Part shown: in pieces, positions 34,440 through 46,739 of the stretch
Layout: each line of letters begins with the position of its first letter
How positions within the stretch are numbered: the first letter of the stretch is position 1
Assembly (NCBI GenBank): GCA_947069175.1
Contig: CAMTDV010000013.1
Span: 12,906,501-12,970,500, forward strand
Direction: 5' to 3'
From: Scalesia atractyloides
Taxonomy: Eukaryota > Streptophyta > Magnoliopsida > Asterales > Asteraceae
DNA: 64,000 bases
The notes under the pieces: generated by a model
What the model was told of the DNA's origin: nothing
What the model saw: the letters and a program-made list of their open reading frames with translations, nothing else
Database searches by the model: none
Program-made: the position numbers and the translations under genes

Positions 34440-37400
34440 TATGGTCCCAATAACCCTGCGCTTGCACAAGATACCATACCCTTATAATGATAACAGGTCA
34501 CTTGAGTAACCTTGCGCGCTATTGGCAACGGTACGCCAACCCTGAAGACAGCATGTTTCTTAACAAACCTTGCGCAATGACAAGTTAAACATGAAAGCAC
34601 AGGTCCTAGAAGCTGCGCTAATTAAACAAGCTTCTAGCTGCGACTCACTAAAACCTTGCGCCGACTCCCCAACCCTCTTGAGAGTTACCAAGACTAAGGC
34701 GAGAGCAACTCGTACTTAGTCTTGAAAATAAAAGAACTTGATCTGTACAAGTTAACGCTAGCCAAAAAGCATTAATAAGGCCACGCGGTAAGGAGAAGCG
34801 CAAAGAGGCATAAATCAAGTACAAAGGTACAAAGTGTAACGCCTCGCTTTTTCTTATTTTCGTTAATTAGAAAGTGTAATCGTATTTCTATTTACGGAAA
34901 CTTGTATTCGTATCCTATTCATATTTTTTTTCCAATCTGGTAATCCGAGACTTTGATCGTAATAAAGATTCATACTTGTTATATATACTTGTCTTACATG
35001 CATTCAATCGTTAAATACATACAAACCGATACTTGTTATACATGTAAAAATTCATACAATCACACTCGACACTCACATCATACTACTATGCGTTATATAC
35101 TTAAAATATGCAAAGATGTCAAGATAAACTAAGTACAAGGACTAAAAGTGTCAAAAACCAAAGAAGCTTCTGGAATTACACACCTCGTGGCCCACGACCT
35201 GCCTCATGGTAAACTCTCGCGGCCCGCCAGGCTCCTCGTGGCCCGCGACCGTCTCTTCTTTACTCTCTCGCGGCCCGCGAGAGGGGCATAATCCAGAGTT
35301 TGTTGTTTCTAGCTCATGGATTGGTCAATTTTGTGTTTGTTGCATTAAATGCACCCAACTAACAACCCCCTAACCCCATCTATAAATATCCACCTCCTTC
35401 TCCTCTCAATTCACACCTCAAACACTTCTTCTCTTCTCTCTAAAGCTCTAAAGCTCTTTCTATCTAAAGGTTCAAGGCTTTCAAAAGTGAGTTCTAAACT
35501 CACCCTTACCTCTCTCTTTTGATCTTTTCCTTCTTAATACTTGAATCACCTTTTGGAATGTTTCCATAGGTTTTCCATGGAAAAACAACTTGGAACGTCA
35601 CCATGTTGAGGTCCCGAGTTAAGAACCTTGTTGTTTTAGTAGGGTTTGAACCCACAAGTGTTGTATCCTTCCAAGCTTGTTCTTGAAACAAGACTTGAGT
35701 TGGTAGTGTGTGATTACTTAGAAGCCTTGGCTATCCTACCTTCAATCCACCACCTCACTTGATGATTTTGATTACTTTTTTTTCTTTTACTTTTATGTTT
35801 AACTTATTCATGACCATCCTTGTCGTCCTTGTGACGACTTGTGTATTGGTGAACTATACAATAGAGGTTAAAAGGAAGGTTATTCTCCTACATCCATGCA
35901 TGACTTCTATGAACTTCCATGATGTTTATGATCTACTTATTGCATATACTAACCGAACTCTTGATGGTAATCGAATGATTATCCGTCATGGTACTAGGTT
36001 ACATCACCTAAGTACTTAATCTCTCGTTACGATTCTAATGGGTATCCTAACCCATGAAAACACATCAACCCGAAAGGGTATCATAGTGTCAAAACAAGTA
36101 TTAAGTCTAGATGATTATTTTCTCGTATACATACTTTAGTGTATTTAAACTCCTAAATCCTCCATTATCATCCGCATACTTACCAACCTATGTTTTCCTC
36201 ATATAAGATAACTTGGTTATCCTGCAACTCTCCAAACTCTTCACGGAAAATACCAAGTGGAAGCTTGCAAAACCGTGAGTACACTTGACCCATTTCCCTT
36301 TTTACACAATTTGGGTTGTAACATGTTAACTTACAAAATACACGAATACACACACTACATGCTTTATACACTCGATCCGTTATACATGCTTATTGTTATG
36401 CTTAGGTTCATGCTAAATTCATACTTGCTTATTATCATTAACTTGGCTAGCCCCAACTTAACATATATAGCGCTATAAGAGTAGCACACCGCCTGTCGGG
36501 GTAATGTTAAGCTTAAAGCTGATAGTTATTCTCATTCATACTTTAGTCTCGTTACTTTGTGTGACGAGGGACACTTAATACTTGTGGACACCTAGGTTTG
36601 ACAATTAATATTGCATGCTATCTTACCCTTGTATACAATTGCCATGTGTGTTTAAGTAAATACTTTTATACTATCCTATGTACTTAAACTTGTGTACTCG
36701 CCAATACCTTTGTATTGAACTATACTTTTAACATGTTACAGGTTGATGTTGATGCTTTGACGAATCTAGTAGGGACGACATAGAAACACACCTAGAATAT
36801 TAGGCTTTTTATGTTGTAATTTTGTTGAGAATGTTGTGTTTCGATTTATGTTGTACTTGACAATTGATCTATGAAATGAAATGAATTTTGATTTAAATAT
36901 CGTTGCAAATAGTGTTATGACGCCTTGAGCAATCTATTTCGTCTCACTCTGATGTTTCCGCCATCGGTTGGGTGTGGACAGATTGGTATCAGAGCCATAA
37001 CTATAGGGGAATTATGTAGAATTGCCATGTTCGACCTAGTCTATAGTTTAAGTGTCCAACTTGACCATTCTTAATTCTTGCTTAAAATATCAATTCTTCC
37101 TATTTGTTTCTTTCTATTTCCTTTGGTCTTAATTTATGCAACATGTCTTTCCTAATACACATTTAAGACTTGAAGTCACTCATACTAACGAGACGATCTC
37201 ACCAAAATAGGGGCGAAACCTGCACTTTGGTGATCACTCTCAATCCGCGTATTCGATTTTTCACGAAATTACGCCATCAAGTTAGGAGTGATATCCATAC
37301 CTTGATGGAAAAAATTTCCATTTCATATTCTAGTGGACCCTTACCAACGAGTCGGAATTCGCTCCTCGTTTGGTAATGTACCAACCCCACTTTGGGTACG

Positions 37401-38553
37401 ATGTTGTCAAGTTAGGGGTGAAACTCGCACCTTGTCAACTAGTCCCACTCCTTGATTTTCAATCTCGCCAATTTTTGATGTTTTGATCAATTAGATACGT
37501 GTAGTAACTGGAAGGGTGAAATGTCGTTAATCGCTTCTTGACGAGAGCATTTTACCTATAGGCCAAAGCACGTTCCTCTAATTTGAAAGGATCTTCGATT
37601 CACTTTGGAATACTCAATGCTTCTCAACCCAAAGCACTCCAATATTTTACTAAGCCTATCTTTTATGCTATCCCAATTTTTGTGTGTTTTAATACTTGTT
37701 ATCTCGTTCATTTCGGACCCGATGCACAATTCGCACAACTTTCGCAATAAAAAAAACAATAGTAATTCTCGCAAACTAACTAAATTTATACTCCTTACGC
37801 AATATCATCGCAAATAGTGTTATGATGCCTTGAGCAATCTATTTCGTCTTACTCCGATGTTTCCGCCATCGGTTGGGATGTGACACAAAGGGCAGAGCTG
37901 TGACCCAATAGTCGCTCGGTAGGTTGTGTCAGACCACGTTGCATGATGAACAGTCATGTAGAGGACAAAAAGTATGCAAGGACGTACGCGTGGCACCAAC
38001 CAGCGACTGTCACATGATCTCTACTAACGGCTGATGACAGTCCAGACAACAAGGACAACTGGCAGGACATGTGGCCCCATCCACCGTGCGCCAAGCGCTC
38101 TTCTTGCCATGGACCACTAACGGTCGTGGAAGAAGAGACAAAATGAATATTCCTGGTTTTCGATTCTAGGCCCAAGGCCTATCAGCCCATCTCCTACACA
38201 CATCTCTCCGGCTATAAAAAGGATCGTGCCTCTAGGTACAAACATTCTGGTTCTTGCTCACTCACTAATTACTTGCATTATCCTTTGCAAACCCATATAC
38301 TTATTCTCACGCTGGAGTGTGGTCACAGAGAAAACCCTCCCCTTTTCTCCTGTGGCAAGACTAACGGTGTTTTCAGTTTTGTAGTGAGCTTGTATCGAGA
38401 TCACCTCGAAGGGCGAACGAGAGATAACCTTTATATGCAGAGACCTTGTGCCAGAATGTAGATATATCCGGATATAGTTTGGTCCGGATATAGTTTGGTC
38501 CAGTGTTTCTTCACCATGGGTATTATGAGAACCACCGGAACCTTGGATAAACA
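34440..38553 (+). mobile_element. Tat-like solo LTR carrying another insertion
   Basis: The left part (about 34440-34834) begins near GGTTATGGTCCCAATAACCC. The right part (37891-38553) has a TATA box CTATAAAAA near 38213, CTTGCTCACTCACTAATTAC, TTCTCACGCTGGAGTGTGG and the ending GGAACCTTGGATAAACA. This arrangement is familiar from Tat/Ogre-group LTRs. No internal domain follows, so it looks like a solo LTR of about 1.06 kb with a 3-kb element inside. The left border is approximate and no target duplication was identified. Confidence 0.5.
34835..37885 (+). mobile_element. Internally deleted Gypsy-like LTR element (TSD CAAAG)
   Basis: The 5' LTR is 34835-36980 (starts TGTAACGCCTCGC). A Met-tRNA primer site GATTGGTATCAGAGCC follows at 36981. 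About 820 bp of non-coding interior comes next, and then only the last 83 bp or so of the 3' LTR (about 37803-37885, ending GGTTGGGATGTGACA). Identical CAAAG flanks both sides (34830-34834, 37886-37890). A GC-rich stretch with CTCGCGGCCCGCGAGAG-type palindromes lies at 35185-35290 in the LTR. No ORF belongs to it. Confidence 0.82.
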
Positions 38554-39129
38554 ATCATCGAACTTCCATATAATCATAGTTCCTTTTATTTATCCTAAAA
38601 GAAATAAAAGTTATTAAAACCATTCAACTTCCTTGCATATAAGTAATACTTCTAAGATCAAACCTTTTGAGATAAAAGTATCGACTAAAAAAATATCAGA
38701 CTTAGCCATTGAAACCTTCGAATATCAATCCTTTCAAGATCAAATCATCAAAGCTTTTGCTATTCTGTTTTTTAGGGTTGAATTATGTTTATGCTTTAGC
38801 TTTTGCTATTCTATTTTTGTTGTTAGATGTATGTTATTTTTGTTATGGAACATTTTAGTTTAATGCAACCAATTTCAAAGGCCCGTTAGATTGATGTTAT
38901 TGCTATTATGGAACATTTTAGTTTAATGCAACCCATTTCACATGCGCAAATTAAATTAAGGTTCTGGCCCGCCAGACCCTTTACTCGACCCATTAGACGC
39001 TTTTGGACCCGAAACCAGATAAACATAAAAGGGTCGGTTTGCGGTTCTCATTTTACAAAGTAAAGGGGTAAAGGTTCTAGAGGCTTCGTGTCTAAAAGGG
39101 TTGGGTCCAACCCTTTGGACAACCCTATT
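38554..39129. other. Copia interior, unassigned stretch
   Basis: There is no recognisable coding motif. A local duplication repeats TTATGGAACATTTTAGTTTAATGCAACC (about 38835-38870 and 38905-38935, given here only in part). From 38955 to 39125 the text is rich in GGGTC/GACCC motifs, as in the hAT-type MITEs of this window, so an additional small insertion is possible. Confidence 0.4.
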
Positions 39130-40000
39130 ACCAAAGATCAACTACAAACTTTGATAGAAAAATATCAAAGTTGCAAAAATGAACTTGAATCTACCGAAGT
39201 CACTTGTGAAAATGGGTAGAATCACGTGTTGGTTTTGAAATGCTCCTTAACCAACAAATAAAAAGCAATATGAAATTTGGAATAGGGTTCAAGGAACCAG
39301 AAAACAAATGTTCTAAAGAAAATGATCACATTGACTCTTCAATGATTGAGGTAATACCAGCAAACTCATCTGGTAAAGAAGTGAAAATCACATATCCAAA
39401 TGGCAAAAACATTATTCTTGAAAAACCATCAGAATCATCACCAAGTTCTAAAAAAGAAAAATATGAATTTAAACCAACTTGATCTGATGAATGTGATGTT
39501 CTTGAAATTTCAAACCAATTGATTTCACAAATCTTGATGGGCTCAAAGCACCAAAGGTAAAACCCATTCCTTTTACTAATTCTCAAACAGATGATCAAAC
39601 ATATGTTTCAAGAATAAGTGACAACAGTAACATGAAAGAAAAGTAACAAATCTGTTTTGTGAATTTTGTTGAAAGACAAATCATGTGACTAATTATTGTT
39701 TTCTTTTAAAAGCATATGATATAAACAGAGGAAATAATATTTTTGAATCAAAACCAGAGTGCACCATATGTGGTAAGAGAAACCATGTAACTACGGAATG
39801 TTGCTATCTTAAACCTTATGACATAAGAAGAAATAAGGTCACAGATAGAACACTTCTCAGTTAAGGAGTTGGTTCCCTCAAAAGGAAACCATAACCAACT
39901 TTTAAGAAATTTGAGCCTATCCAAACACCTGTCACAAGGGCATTCGACCAAAACCCTATCCATGGGGAAGTTCAAGTCAGTGATGCCCTACCATCAAACA
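39130..40000 (+). pseudogene. Second Copia gag segment with zinc knuckle
   Basis: A broken plus-strand frame includes LIEKYQSCKNELESTEV (coiled-coil-like, near 39152) and a complete CCHC knuckle CTICGKRNHVTTEC at about 39757-39798, followed by CYLKPYDIRRNK. This looks like the C-terminal part of the Copia gag region. Stops and frameshifts are frequent. Downstream, where protease and integrase would start, no motif was found. Confidence 0.6.
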
Positions 40001-40933
40001 AAAATATCCAAGAGGGTATGGACAGCCACCTTGTAACAGAATGCCCTATAGGTAGGAAGAACTTGTTAAAGTGCTTTAAAAACCTAGATTCAACAAGCAC
40101 CCTCATGGATATAATCAGCTCATTGGAAATGGTCAAAATCTGTTGACTCAAGTGCTAACTTTCAAACACTTACAAAAAGTCAACAACAACCGATGGAAAT
40201 GGTTCAAAAACTGTCATCACAAAAGACCATTCTCAAAGAATTTATTATGTGGAAGAAACTGTTAAAAACAAAGCCACGACTTTCCAAACTGACCCATTTG
40301 TTGTGAAGTGAGCTTTTGTATCTGTTGACAGTTTCTAATCTGCAACAGTAGATAGCTCCTGTAAGAGAGAAAATACCAAACTAAAAATTCCAACCTCTTT
40401 AATAAAAACATTAATATGTGTTTAGAAAATACCAAAATCTTGTTTAAAATCATTGAAAAGATTGATTAAAAATTAGCAAAAACAAAAAAAAACTATGTTT
40501 TAAGGAGTAAAACCACTATTTTAGTGGTTCTAAAGTTTGTTTGACTAAAGTCAACCATCTTTCACAAGTAACCTTCGTTCTTTCAAAAACCATTGTTTAC
40601 ATCCAAGAACGGTTCTAAACATCTATTTCATCCATCTGTTGACCATTGTCAACAGATGTTACACTAGTTGTTTTCAAAACCTAACCTCTGTTCACGTCAA
40701 ATAGAGGTTTCCACACTTAAAACAGAGATTTACTAAGTAAAACAAACTTTAACAAACAGACCTTTATAAGGGTAAACTGATGTGTGCCATGTTAGTTACT
40801 AGTCAGCATTACTTTTTCAAAACCGTATAAAAACCCTTATCTATCAGTGTTTTCACTCACGCTTTCAAAACCAAAATTCAAATATTCACAAAGACATTTT
40901 TACTCTCAAAATCACAATCCACAATCATCGATC

Positions 40934-41683
40934 ATGGCTCTCAATCTAAAATCACCACACAACTATCTCCCATACCTCGTCAAACTTGACACTAACATTG
41001 ATTTCCACTATCATTGATATACTCACATCATCCAAATATCACAGCATCCTAACTGCCGATGCACCCATCTATCTTGATACACTTACTGAGTTCTAAAACA
41101 ATTTTGACTTCTTACTTCAGGATAAAATGCCCTTTACCATTTTCAAAAGTCAAAGGAGTTGATTCTAGATAACTCCACAGGTGTTATCCACCACATTTGC
41201 TCTCAATAATGAGTTAGGTATAAAATCTTTCTAAAAAACTGAGCTTCAGAATGAATTCATATAGAGGAGGTATGATGCTCAATTAGTGGGAGCAATAATT
41301 TTCAAACGAAATTTTCCACCAGAAATGAAAATATACTTCTACACTATCCCCATATGTCTCTCAGCCAAAGCCACATCTTTTAATGAAATACCCATAAAAT
41401 ATGTATCTAGGGTATGCTATTTTGGCAAATGCAAACTAAAAGCTATCCAAAACTTTGTTATGGATATGGTTGGAAATGTGAAAGCAAGAAGAAAGGCTTT
41501 GCCAAAGGCTTTCTCATGTACCAAAGATTTTTAAGTTACTATCTTCAAAAGATTTTGGCACAAAACATTTTTGAACAAAGTGAAGCCTTGCTAATGAAAA
41601 TTCTTTCTAATGAAACATTCACACGTATGATGATTAATAGAAGTTACGGAAATGCTGATGAGCAAAATGTTTTAAAAAATTAA
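40934..41683 (+). pseudogene. Broken extra ORF of the Copia element, N-terminal part
   Basis: It starts MALNLKSPHNYLPYLVK at 40934 and then runs into stops. Further frames give AIQNFVMDMVGNVKARRKA near 41440 and LMYQRFLSYYLQKI near 41516. From memory, Asteraceae Copia elements often carry a non-canonical ORF with MALNF...HN..AYLEK at the start and a FLMYPRFLQ motif; this segment fits that pattern. Its function in the element is unknown. The gag-only element at 42086 interrupts the reading region. Confidence 0.5.
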
Positions 41684-43132
41684 CCAAAATCTGTTGTTGA
41701 GCTCACTGCTTCTGGTAACCACAGTGTACAACCCAATACTGTGGAACACACACTAGGCATTCCAACACAAACCACATCCACTCTCATTCCTAAATCCAAA
41801 AGAACCAGAAGGGTATCTCTGGAAGATGAGATGCCAGAGATACCTGTTGTAACATAAATGCATCAAATACCATTTGTTGTTACTTCCTCATAACAGATGC
41901 AAACATCTTCACCCATTCAAACTCCTCACACAAGGATAGTGTTGTAAGCACAAGGGAACCAAAAACGAGTTAGATGATTCACTTGAACATCTATTCTCAA
42001 GCCCTTCTCCCGAGGCTGATTCTCTTTTAATACCACCACCCACAAATAAATTTCCGTCCATTAAACCACTGCTTGATTCAATTACTGTCACACCCCGACC
42101 CGCAGCGGAAATGGTAGTCGAGGCATGATTGGGTTTTCATCAAAGCTCATGACATTTACTATAACGCTTCATATTTATTAATTCTCTTTAAAGAGAAGTT
42201 ACAATAAACATAAACACAACATTTTCAAATACATTTTCATTCAAATTACAACTAGAGTACAATTACAAGGAAATACAAAACTAAACGTTCATTCCAAGGC
42301 ATTAACTTGTTTATTCTTTTAGGCCATCCTATGTGTTTCTTTTCTCAACCGGATCACCTGTATCATGTGTATAATCGGGTTTTGGGTCAACAAAAGTTGG
42401 CGAGTGAATCTTATTTAAATATTAGAAAGGATTAGTTATATTGGTTATTTGAATATAATGGTGCATAACCAAATATGAATAAACGTAAATGTAAATTTAA
42501 TCACAAAACACATAATATCAATTAATGCACAAGCACACACACCAAATGATGAACAATGAGATCAAGGCTCAATCAAACGGAGCCGATCAAATGAGGCACG
42601 CGATGTTCAACTCGTCTCCCACGAGGAACTGATGGGCCTAATGAATGATTTGCACGCAACTTGACAAAATGTAAACACGTATCACAACAAACAATATTTA
42701 CATCATAAGTTTAAGTCATATAATGGTAATGGCACAAGTTTGAATAAACGAAATAAGTAGAGCGACACATGATACACCCCAAAACATGAATAAAAAGGGG
42801 AATTTGTAAGGATTCACTCACATTGGGTGCGTTCTTTGATGACGTTGGATGCGCACGAGTTTTGGGATTTGATCGACGAGGAAAACTAACCTAAAATAAT
42901 AAGGAAATGGTTCGGTAAATAAATGGATTTTATTTGAGATTAATACTTTTAATTCATAATCTTAATAGGCTTTTTAGATTTATTTTTGTGAGTTTAAGGA
43001 CATTTTCTAACTTTAAAAATATTATTTTTAAGTATTTTTAATTGATTTTTAAATTAAATAAATAAATAAAAAGAAATAAAAATTTTGACTTTTTGACCGT
43101 TGACCGTTGACCGGTCGGACTGTGGTTAATTG

Positions 43133-43556
43133 TGCGCTGAGTGAGGTTCGAACCCGGGACCTCTCGTCTACGTGCACGCAGCTCTTCCAACTGAGCTACG
43201 TGTCTAACCCGAAATATTTCTGATTTTAATTATATTTATATACTATTTAGATTATTCAGAATTTTATTTAATTAAAAAGGTTTTTAAACCAATCGAACCG
43301 GCATGCTTGTAAAAACTCGAACCCGTGACCATTGCTTTGATTTGCACCCAGCCCAACCAACTGGGCTGGGTGACTAACCCATTTAAATTAAGATTTATAT
43401 TATACTTATGTACTATCTGAAAGGTGTTCTGTAAAACTTAAAAGAGACCGAAAAAAACGTTTTGTTATTGCGGGAACCGGATACGTACATGAATCGAACT
43501 CGAGGCTTGAACATTGTATTTGCACACAGTCCACCGCTGGACTGTGTGTCTAACCC
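43133..43556 (-). other. Three tandem hairpin plus tRNA-like B-box units in LTR
   Basis: Read on the minus strand, three units begin near 43206, 43380 and 43556. Each has a 10-bp hairpin and then, 21-24 bases on, a TTCGA-type B-box. Stems: CACGTAGCTC/GAGCTGCGTG (one mismatch), CACCCAGCCC/GGGCTGGGTG, CACACAGTCC/GGACTGTGTG; loops AGTTGGAA, AGTTGGTT, AGCGGT. B-boxes: GGGTTCGAACC, GGGTTCGAGT, GAGTTCGATTC. The hairpin corresponds to an extended tRNA D-arm. T-arms do not pair well, so these are not functional tRNA genes. Units recur about every 175 bp with AT-rich tails. Confidence 0.75.
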
Positions 43557-44280
43557 GTTTAGTTTTTTGATTTTAATTATATTAATACCTATTAGCGACT
43601 TCATCTTCTTCGTATAAACCACCCAGAACCCGATCCCCCCTGCTAACTAAGTTATGCCTATTTGGTTAACTGTGTTTGAATGTTAATATAGTAATAGCAT
43701 AACAGAGAAAGATTTAAGGAAGTTTTACCGAATTGAAGAAGATTCCTATCTCCGATCGAAATTCCGACGGTGAACGGACTTTCCGGCGGTATGAACTGTT
43801 TTAACAGTTTTGATTATGGATTTGAATAATTAAAGTATTAATCAGAAGATAGTAGAGAAGTTTAGACAGTTATACGTCTGAAGAGCGCATATGGTTTTCT
43901 GAACAACGATTCCGGCGAAATTGGAAATCTCTGGCGAGAGCTTTTGAGGAAATGCAACCTTGGAAAGAAAGTGCAGTTGAGAGCGAAAAGTTTACGAGAT
44001 GTTTGGGTGAGTATTTATAGGGATGAACGGCTGGATTGGGTTTGAATCGAGGTCAAGGTTCGCGGTCAAGGTTTTCCGGCGGTTACGTCTGACATTGGGG
44101 GTTAGACATCGGTTATAACTGATGCCGAAATTAGTTCACGCGTTTCAGTCAAAGGAAACAGTCGTGATTCGCGAAATCTTTGGTTTTTCCCGCCACTGCA
44201 GATTTGGGCGCGCTGATTACCGATTTTGAGTTTCGGGTTTACTTAAATGTTATTTGTTTCTGTATTTGTTACAAATGAAA

Positions 44281-44350
44281 TGTGTGGCGGAGTGGTGTGG
44301 GTGTGTGTTTGTGTTCGTGGTTGACCCGGGTTCGAAACCCGGCGTCTCCA
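44281..44350 (+). other. tRNA-like module on the opposite strand of the LTR
   Basis: A box-A-like TGGCGGAGTGG (44285-44295) and a B-box GGTTCGAAACC (44329-44339) have tRNA-like spacing. The T-arm CCGGG TTCGAAA CCCGG pairs perfectly. No full cloverleaf or 3' acceptor was found. It is antisense to the retroelement. Confidence 0.6.
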
Positions 44351-44401
44351 TATATTTTTTAATTCACGACTTTTTTGGTATTTAATAATTTTGGTTTAAA
44401 A

Positions 44402-44402
<1 letters not shown>

Positions 44403-44440
<38 letters not shown>
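44403..44440. repeat. AT microsatellite in LTR
   Basis: This is an almost pure AT dinucleotide run of about 36 bp. The matching place in the partner LTR (near 49880) has only about 10 bp, so the run expanded or contracted after insertion. Confidence 0.9.
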
Positions 44441-44442
<2 letters not shown>

Positions 44443-44556
44443 TATGTATTGTTTAAAATTTGTTCGAGCAATAAATATGCAACGAAAAATTATAACTGAG
44501 TATTTAATTTATAAACGAAGCGGATTTTGAAAACCCGTTTTTCGACGGATGTTACA

Positions 44557-44575
44557 GTATCCCCTACTTTTAGAA
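44557..44575 (-). other. Polypurine tract of the gag-only element
   Basis: On the minus strand CTAAAAGTAGGGGATAC lies directly before the LTR, as expected for the plus-strand primer of reverse transcription. Confidence 0.75.
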
Positions 44576-45389
44576 ATTTCGTCCCGAAATTTAAGTAGTA
44601 GTGGTATATTTGACTTGAAGGGAGGATGTTTTAATTTTGACGATTACATAACTAGAAGAGGGTAAGAGTTTAAATCTTATTTGAGGCGGTAACGTTCCTA
44701 GTAAGGGTTGAATACCCTGCTACAGGAATCGCTTTTTGATGCCTAAAGTATAAGAATGCGGAACATGGATAAACTGAGTTGATTTGACTAGGCATGATTT
44801 TATGCATAAGAGTTTTGAGGGAATTGATACGTTTGAAATGATAGGTATGTATCATAAAACAAAAACTTCAACCATGACGATATTTAAACCTACACGGAAC
44901 TTCTCATAACCTCCTGGTAATGCTTTTGATCCTTTGCCAAGAATACTTATATATAGGAAGTACCAGCGGTGTATCCACCATATTCTTGTCAAATTTTCAT
45001 TGGCTTTATCAGTAAATTATGATCAGTTCTATGTGACTCTAAAACATAAACAAACACAACAACCAAAGCTTGAGTCTAAATTCTGAAAGGATACATGACT
45101 GAATGATGACAGTACCTCTCTCGTTTGTTATGATGAAGGGGTTAGTCTATGTAAAAGTGAGACACAACCCAACTTCTTTAAATGATGTGATCGAGATACG
45201 TCGAGATGTTTGATGATATGAATGTTAAATCAATGGTTATAAAACAAAACTGTAATATCAATTCGCATTAAAATTCTTGGATACATAAATTCCCAATTTA
45301 TAACTGGGAGACGTAAAGATTGAGATAACGTAAAGAAAACATTAAAACTAAACGGTTGGAGTTGAGTCTTGACTCTTAGTGAGGGAAAG

Positions 45390-46735
45390 CTAGTTGGGTG
45401 ATTCGTTTGGGCCGTTATTATCTTCAACAGGATTGGTGTTGATGTTGTAAGCTCTTCCTCTTGCTGGTGGTGGAGCTGGGTTTGCTTGATTTGCTTGGTT
45501 AACTGGGGTTGCTTGAGCTTGGGCGTTTATGATGTTAACCAATCGAGGGCACGTGTTTCTAAAGTGGGTAGGGTCGCCACAATTAAAACAAGCTCGAACA
45601 TATGGGAACATGGGGTATTGGGGTTGTTGATATGTTTGGATCATGTTTTGAGTAGGGGGTGAGGCTTGGTTTTGAGGGGCGCGACAAGTTTTGCTCCAAT
45701 GACCATAACGCCCACAATTTGCACACAGTCGACAAGGTACGGTAGATGGATGGTGATAAAAACAGGTGTTGCATTGAGGGTGAGGTCCAATGTAAGGTTT
45801 CTTGTTTGGGTAAGTAGAGTTGGGTGCTACTTGAGTGATTGGGATAGCTTGGAGGGGTACGGCTTGTGAAGTTGGTTGATTGCCTTGGGTGATAGCGAAA
45901 TTTTGCCCATCTCGTTTTCTCTTAGGAGTGGTTTGAGAAAAGGATTCGGTCTGGATTGGGTTGGAGGTTTCGGTTGATGTTTTATCCTTCTTCTTCTCCT
46001 TGAAATCTTTATTCCGTATGCGGTTTTCGGTGAGCTCTGTAGCTAACTCCATTGCTGCTTCCAAAGTTGCAGGTGTGGTACTTATTATAGGGTCTTGAAT
46101 TTTTGAAGGAAGACCTCGAATGTAGTGCTCGATCAAACGGTAGAGGGGAGTGAACAAGTTGGGGACCATCTGATTTAACTCAAGGAATCTCTTGTTGTAT
46201 GTGGTGTGGTGGCCCTCCTTTTGTTTCAAAGAATAGAACTCATCTTCCAATTTCTTGATTTCGCTTCTTGGACAGAAACATCTTGTCATGATTCCTTCAA
46301 CTCTTCCCAAGTCAAAGTCATAGCATTCTCAGTACCTCGCTTGGCCTTCTCTGTATTCCACCATGCAAGTGCTACTCCAAACAAAAGACCGGTAGCATAT
46401 CGCACCTTGCGATCATCAGGACAGTCGCAATTGAGAAAAGTGTTTTCCATCTCCTCAAACCAATGGAGGAGAGCGGTGACACCTTCAGTCCCTTCGTATT
46501 TTGGAGGATCGCAGGATTTGAAATGCTTGAAGGTGCATTTAGTGGTATTTGGGGGAGGGTTGACAACATTTTGATCTTCTTGATTGATTGGGTTGACGGA
46601 ATTAGCGGTAAGGGCTTGTTGAACTTGAACTACGATGTTGGGTATTACGGCAGCCATTTGTTGAGCGATTTTGGCAGCCATGCGCTCGCGGGTTTTTCCT
46701 GATCTCATTTTTCTACGAGAGAGACTAGAAGACAT
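45390..46735 (-). pseudogene. gag: Gypsy-type gag with one frameshift
   Basis: The frame starts MSSSLSRRKMRSGKT at 46735 and covers about 448 codons in two pieces, 46735-46286 and on to 45390. A one-base loss after TWEELKE (near 46290) joins them in different frames. The gag domain is recognisable: FKSCDPPKYEG, LLHWFEEMENTFLNC, VRYATGLLFGVALAWWN, CFCPRSEIKKLEDEF, LIEHYIRGLP. The C-terminal half has two CCHC zinc knuckles, CANCGRYGHWSKTC and CFNCGDPTHFRNTC, preceded by a Cys/His-rich CNTCFYHH segment. It ends shortly after, with no protease. Gag forms the particle that packages element RNA; an otherwise complete relative would have to supply pol. Confidence 0.88.
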
Positions 46736-46739
46736 CTAC

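Larger units (their letters stand above)
42086..44556 (-). repeat. LTR (3' copy) of the gag-only element
   Basis: It starts TGTCACACCCCGACCCGC and ends GATGTTACA on the plus strand. An AT dinucleotide run of about 36 bp lies at 44403-44440, much longer than in the partner LTR. It contains the three tandem hairpin/B-box units (43133-43556) and the plus-strand tRNA-like module (44281-44350). Confidence 0.93.

Noticed and set aside
43141..43200. A functional tRNA gene in the LTR
   Set aside because: The D-hairpin and B-box are clear, but the T-arm and acceptor stem do not pair, and the 5' acceptor part pairs with the D-arm extension instead; it is tRNA-like only.
46206..46702. Plus-strand frames across the gag region
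   Set aside because: They are antisense shadows of the gag gene, whose minus-strand reading has clear gag and zinc-knuckle motifs.
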